From assembly GCA_036961445.1 (NCBI GenBank), contig JBALVO010000104.1, positions 1 through 13,845 of the forward strand: 13,845 bases of DNA, given 5' to 3'. Origin of the DNA: JBALVO01 sp036961445 (lineage in GTDB: Bacteria > Pseudomonadota > Gammaproteobacteria > Pseudomonadales > Halieaceae). Both the position numbers and the translations under genes were made by a program. The notes beneath the pieces were generated by a model that saw nothing but the letters and a program-made list of their open reading frames with translations, did no database searches and was not told the DNA's origin. This document shows, piece after piece, positions 10,927 to 13,845 of the stretch. The stretch's first letter is position 1. Every line of letters begins with the position of its first letter.

Positions 10927-12894
10927 GTGAACACCAATAACAACAGATGGGCTATCGGAAAACATAGCCTCGCTGTCGGCAGCCTGGCGTTTACCGCGCT
11001 GCTGCAGATCTCAGGAGCAGGGGCACAAGAGCAAACCCAACTCCTTTGGGGCGACACCCATTTACATACTTCGTATTCGGTAGACGCCTATATGGCGGGC
11101 AACCGGTCCGCCGACCCGGACGTGGCCTACCGCTATGCCAAGGGTGAGCCAGTGGTTCACCCCTACAACCGTACTCGCGTACAAATACTGGAACCTCTGG
11201 ATTTCCTGGCCGTCTCCGATCACGCGGAGTACCTGGGCATTATTCCTATTGTCATGAGCGGGAGTTTTGAGCAGCCGGAGGCCGGCCTCTTTGAAGATAT
11301 AAAATCCTGGATCATGGTCAAGGCACTGGCCTATATGATCGAAGACCCACTGGATGGCACCAAGCGATTTACCGGCCTGTTGCCCGAGCCGGAAATCCAG
11401 TCCGGCGACACCCGAGACCCTATAGCCGCGGCGAAAGAGGCAGGCACGGACGGCGGACTGGCCAGTCTGGGCCTCATCAATGAAGATGCAGCAACGCGTA
11501 TCAGTGCTTCCCAGTGGGCGAAGTCTATGCAGATAGCGGATCGCCACAACGAGCCTGGGAACTTTACCGCACTGGTGGGCTGGGAGTGGAGCCAGACAGC
11601 GAGCGGTGCCAACCTGCACCGCATTGTGGTATCTGACATGGACGGCACCGCCGCTGCCGGCATCGACCCCGTAGGTTCAGACGATGCCCCCTACCCCGAA
11701 GACTTGTGGAACAGCCTCGAGGTCTTGTCAAAAGAGACCCAGGCTGATTTTGTCTCCATCCCCCACAATTCGAACCTGTCAAAGGGCTACATGTTTTCCA
11801 AGACTACCCTCAAAGGCGAGGCGATTGATGCGGAGTATGCGCGCAAGCGGATCAAGTGGGAGCCCCTGGTGGAGGCGACACAGATCAAGGGCGACAGCGA
11901 AACACACCCCGGTCTGACACCCGATGACGAGTTCGCAGACTTCGAACGGTTTGATTTCTATTTACAGGCCTTCCCCCAGGCACAGGGCTATAAGATCCAA
12001 AAGGGTGACACGGTGCGCTCAGCGCTGAAAAACGGCCTGGAGCTGGAGAACGATATCGGCGTCAACCCCTTCAAGATGGGCATGATCGGGTCAACTGATG
12101 CACACACGGGCGTGGCATCAGCAGAAGAGCCGAACTTCTGGGGCAAGGTCGCCACGGATTCCACACCGGAAACCAAGCGCCGTGACGACGCAGACGGCTA
12201 CGCAGACGGCAGACAGAGTTTTAACGGCTGGAACATGTCAGCGTCTGGCCTGGCTGCTGTCTGGAGCGAGGATAACTCGCGTGAATCTATCGTGGCGGCG
12301 ATGAAGCGCCGTGAAACGTACGCGACCACGGGACCCCGTATACAGGTGCGGCTGTTTGCCGGATGGGAATTCTCTCCCGAGGATGCAGAGTCTGCTGACA
12401 TGGCGAACATCGGTTACGCCGGCGGTGTACCCATGGGCGGCGAGTTAAGAGACGCAGCAGCAGGTGCCGCTCCGCATTTCCTGATTCGCGCAAGCAGGGG
12501 TCCCATCGATCACAACCTGGACAGGGTTCAGATCATCAAGGGCTGGACTGACGCCTCCGGCCAGGCTCAGGAAAAAATATTCAATGTCGCCTGGTCGGGA
12601 GACCGTCAACTCAATGATAAAGGAAATCTCCCCGTCGTTGGGAACACCGCCAATATCAGCACGGGGAAGACGGCAAATACTATCGGTGAGGCCGAGCTGG
12701 CTACCGTATGGATTGACCCGGAGTTCGATCCCACACAGGACGCATTCTATTACGCCCGGGTAATACAAATTCCAACCGTGCGCCACTCGCAACTGGATGC
12801 GATAGCAATGGGAGGCGACACCCCCTACGAAGGTCCCGCCACCCTTCAGGAAAGAGCCTATACTTCGCCGATCTGGTATACCCCCGGTGATTAG
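10927..12894 (+). CDS. Exported DUF3604 protein (PHP-like metal-dependent hydrolase fold)
   Basis: 655 residues starting at GTG, with AAAGGA six bases upstream. A signal peptide covers about 1-33 (hydrophobic LAVGSLAFTALLQISG, cleavage near AGA-QEQ), so the protein is periplasmic or secreted. The DUF3604 (PF12228) pattern is clear. WGDTHLHTSYSVDA (41-54) gives Asp43, His45 and His47. SDHAEYLG holds Asp98-His99. VGWEWSQ is at 217-223, IPHNSNLSKG has His280, and GSTDAHTG has Asp391 and His393. These paired Asp/His motifs resemble the polynuclear metal site of PHP-type phosphoesterases, which suggests a hydrolase, but the family has no established reaction. RRETYATTGPRIQV near residue 460 is another conserved block. 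It follows the WS/DGAT gene on the same strand and is convergent with the epimerase, 30 bp apart. Confidence 0.92.
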   Translation: MNTNNNRWAIGKHSLAVGSLAFTALLQISGAGAQEQTQLLWGDTHLHTSYSVDAYMAGNRSADPDVAYRYAKGEPVVHPYNRTRVQILEPLDFLAVSDHAEYLGIIPIVMSGSFEQPEAGLFEDIKSWIMVKALAYMIEDPLDGTKRFTGLLPEPEIQSGDTRDPIAAAKEAGTDGGLASLGLINEDAATRISASQWAKSMQIADRHNEPGNFTALVGWEWSQTASGANLHRIVVSDMDGTAAAGIDPVGSDDAPYPEDLWNSLEVLSKETQADFVSIPHNSNLSKGYMFSKTTLKGEAIDAEYARKRIKWEPLVEATQIKGDSETHPGLTPDDEFADFERFDFYLQAFPQAQGYKIQKGDTVRSALKNGLELENDIGVNPFKMGMIGSTDAHTGVASAEEPNFWGKVATDSTPETKRRDDADGYADGRQSFNGWNMSASGLAAVWSEDNSRESIVAAMKRRETYATTGPRIQVRLFAGWEFSPEDAESADMANIGYAGGVPMGGELRDAAAGAAPHFLIRASRGPIDHNLDRVQIIKGWTDASGQAQEKIFNVAWSGDRQLNDKGNLPVVGNTANISTGKTANTIGEAELATVWIDPEFDPTQDAFYYARVIQIPTVRHSQLDAIAMGGDTPYEGPATLQERAYTSPIWYTPGD

Positions 12895-12924
12895 AAATTC
12901 CGCTAGAACGAGCAATTCTATCGG

Positions 12925-13845
12925 TTATGTGTGCAGGGCACTCATTTTTTCCAGGCCGTCTTTGATCGATACCAAAGGGGTATAACCGAGTTCCCGTTTG
13001 GCTTTGTCGCCATTTAAAACACAGTCTCGTGACATAATCATGGCCGCATGGCGAGTTAACGGAGGGTCGCTCTTCAACCGGAAAAGGCGCCAGGCTCCTT
13101 CGCAGGTCGTCCCGAGAAAATCGGCCAGCCATGCGGGGATGTTGCGATCGCCCAGCACCAGATTTTTAGAAGCGGCCATACCGGTGATTATCTCCTTGAT
13201 GGTACTGACTTCATCGTCAAGAATGAAATAGGCCTCTCCCGATTTTCCTTCAGTCAACGCCAGAAGTATTGCGTGTACCAAATTATCTATATAGGTTGTT
13301 GAGGTTTTGGCCTGGCCGCGATTTATCCAGGTCCAATCACCCTTGGCGCTCATCGCTTCAATGGCTGGCAACAGGGTTTTATCGCCCGGCCCCCAGATAA
13401 ACCGTGGGCGCAGCACTATTGTATTAAAATCGGGAGTATTCGCCGCTAACACCATCTGCTCGGCTTGGGCCTTTGTTGCGCAATATGGGTAAGGCGAGCC
13501 CGGCGCCAGAGGATAGGTCTCATCGGCACCATTTATATGTTGGCCGTGGACGATTCCAGCTTCAGTACCCATATGGATAAATCGCGACACCCCCGCCTTT
13601 TCAGCTGCACGAAGCACGGCGAGTGTCCCCAGCACATTGCCCTTGTACCAGGCATCTTTGGGCCCCCATACATCTACGAACGCTGCGCAGTGAACAACCA
13701 CATCAGCATTTCCAATATCTGCGGCGGATACAGATTCCAGGTCGCAGCGCACAGGCTCTGCACCTAGCTCACGAATCACGTCATCAGACTTGGCACTGCG
13801 CGACATAGCCGCGACAGAGTGTCCCCCGGAAAGCAAAGCTCGGAC
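12925..13845 (-). CDS. NAD(P)-dependent epimerase / 3-beta-hydroxysteroid dehydrogenase family (N-terminus off window)
   Basis: Extended short-chain dehydrogenase; 306 residues visible. The frame is open to the right edge (VRALLSGGHSVAAMSRS), so the Rossmann GxxGxxG and the true start lie beyond 13845. Visible family features: CDLESVSAADIGNADVVVHCAA (nucleotide-binding strand 4), NVLGTLAVLRAAEKAGV, the catalytic YxxxK as YCATK (13471-13485), and RPRFIWGPGD, followed by TYIDNLVHAILLAL. The order fits the 3-beta-HSD/isomerase and sterol-4-carboxylate dehydrogenase-like branch, but sugar epimerases share it. It is convergent with the DUF3604 gene. Together with WS/DGAT it suggests a lipid or steroid locus, which is inference only. 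Stop codon TAA at 12925-12927. Confidence 0.88.
   Translation of the reverse strand, partial: VRALLSGGHSVAAMSRSAKSDDVIRELGAEPVRCDLESVSAADIGNADVVVHCAAFVDVWGPKDAWYKGNVLGTLAVLRAAEKAGVSRFIHMGTEAGIVHGQHINGADETYPLAPGSPYPYCATKAQAEQMVLAANTPDFNTIVLRPRFIWGPGDKTLLPAIEAMSAKGDWTWINRGQAKTSTTYIDNLVHAILLALTEGKSGEAYFILDDEVSTIKEIITGMAASKNLVLGDRNIPAWLADFLGTTCEGAWRLFRLKSDPPLTRHAAMIMSRDCVLNGDKAKRELGYTPLVSIKDGLEKMSALHT

Noticed and set aside
1..13845. CRISPR array, tRNA, rRNA, toxin-antitoxin or phage genes
   Set aside because: No regularly spaced repeats, no cloverleaf or rRNA signature, and no small paired ORFs or phage proteins were recognised; the only repeats are IS ends and the 22-bp pair.

Overview
The window looks like accessory chromosome of a marine-type gammaproteobacterium. 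The evidence is a wax ester synthase/diacylglycerol acyltransferase (WS/DGAT), a DUF3604 protein, a FadD-like acyl-CoA ligase, a 3-beta-HSD-like epimerase, moderate GC and gammaproteobacterial-style Shine-Dalgarno sites. This combination is familiar from Halieaceae/Spongiibacteraceae-type bacteria, but that placement is inference. The sequence is a scaffold join: a run of exactly 100 N lies at 9566-9665, directly after an insertion-sequence remnant.

Layout. 1-179: start of a small membrane protein, minus strand, cut by the window edge. 266-466: IS6-family remnant A. 431-2997: minus-strand operon arsR > ArsP-type permease > M14 zinc carboxypeptidase. 3071-3353: IS6 remnant E, with an extra IS-end stub. 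3509-3958: cupin protein. 3978-3994: lone IS6-like terminus. 4024-5631: acyl-CoA ligase, minus. 5844-6419: IS6 remnant B. 6652-7659: polytopic membrane protein of unknown function. 7680-7930: IS6 remnant D, with two end stubs. 7955-8842: exported DUF4412-like protein, minus. 8904-9480: IS6 remnant C. After the gap: the 3' part of a WS/DGAT gene, a DUF3604 protein (10927-12894) and, convergent with it, an NAD-dependent epimerase/3-beta-HSD (12925-13845, N-terminus off the window).

The most striking feature is that the first 9.5 kb reads as beads on a string. Five decayed IS6-family copies, all in the same orientation, plus a solo terminus, separate intervals that each hold exactly one transcription unit. 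Every copy is defective: A keeps the first catalytic Asp region, B keeps the second Asp and the Glu, C keeps only the Glu, and D and E keep less. A constant distance of 49-50 bp from the transposase stop to the element's left end works as a ruler. It shows that D and E carry extra tandem stubs of the same left end. One stub supplies a near-consensus -35 box in front of arsR, so the IS debris appears to have become part of the arsR regulatory region.

The right-hand 4 kb is free of IS remnants and has a lipid/steroid flavour (WS/DGAT, DUF3604, 3-beta-HSD-like). The acyl-CoA ligase fits the same theme but lies inside the IS-partitioned zone. No tRNA, rRNA or CRISPR array was seen. All family assignments come from reading motifs by eye; no database was searched.
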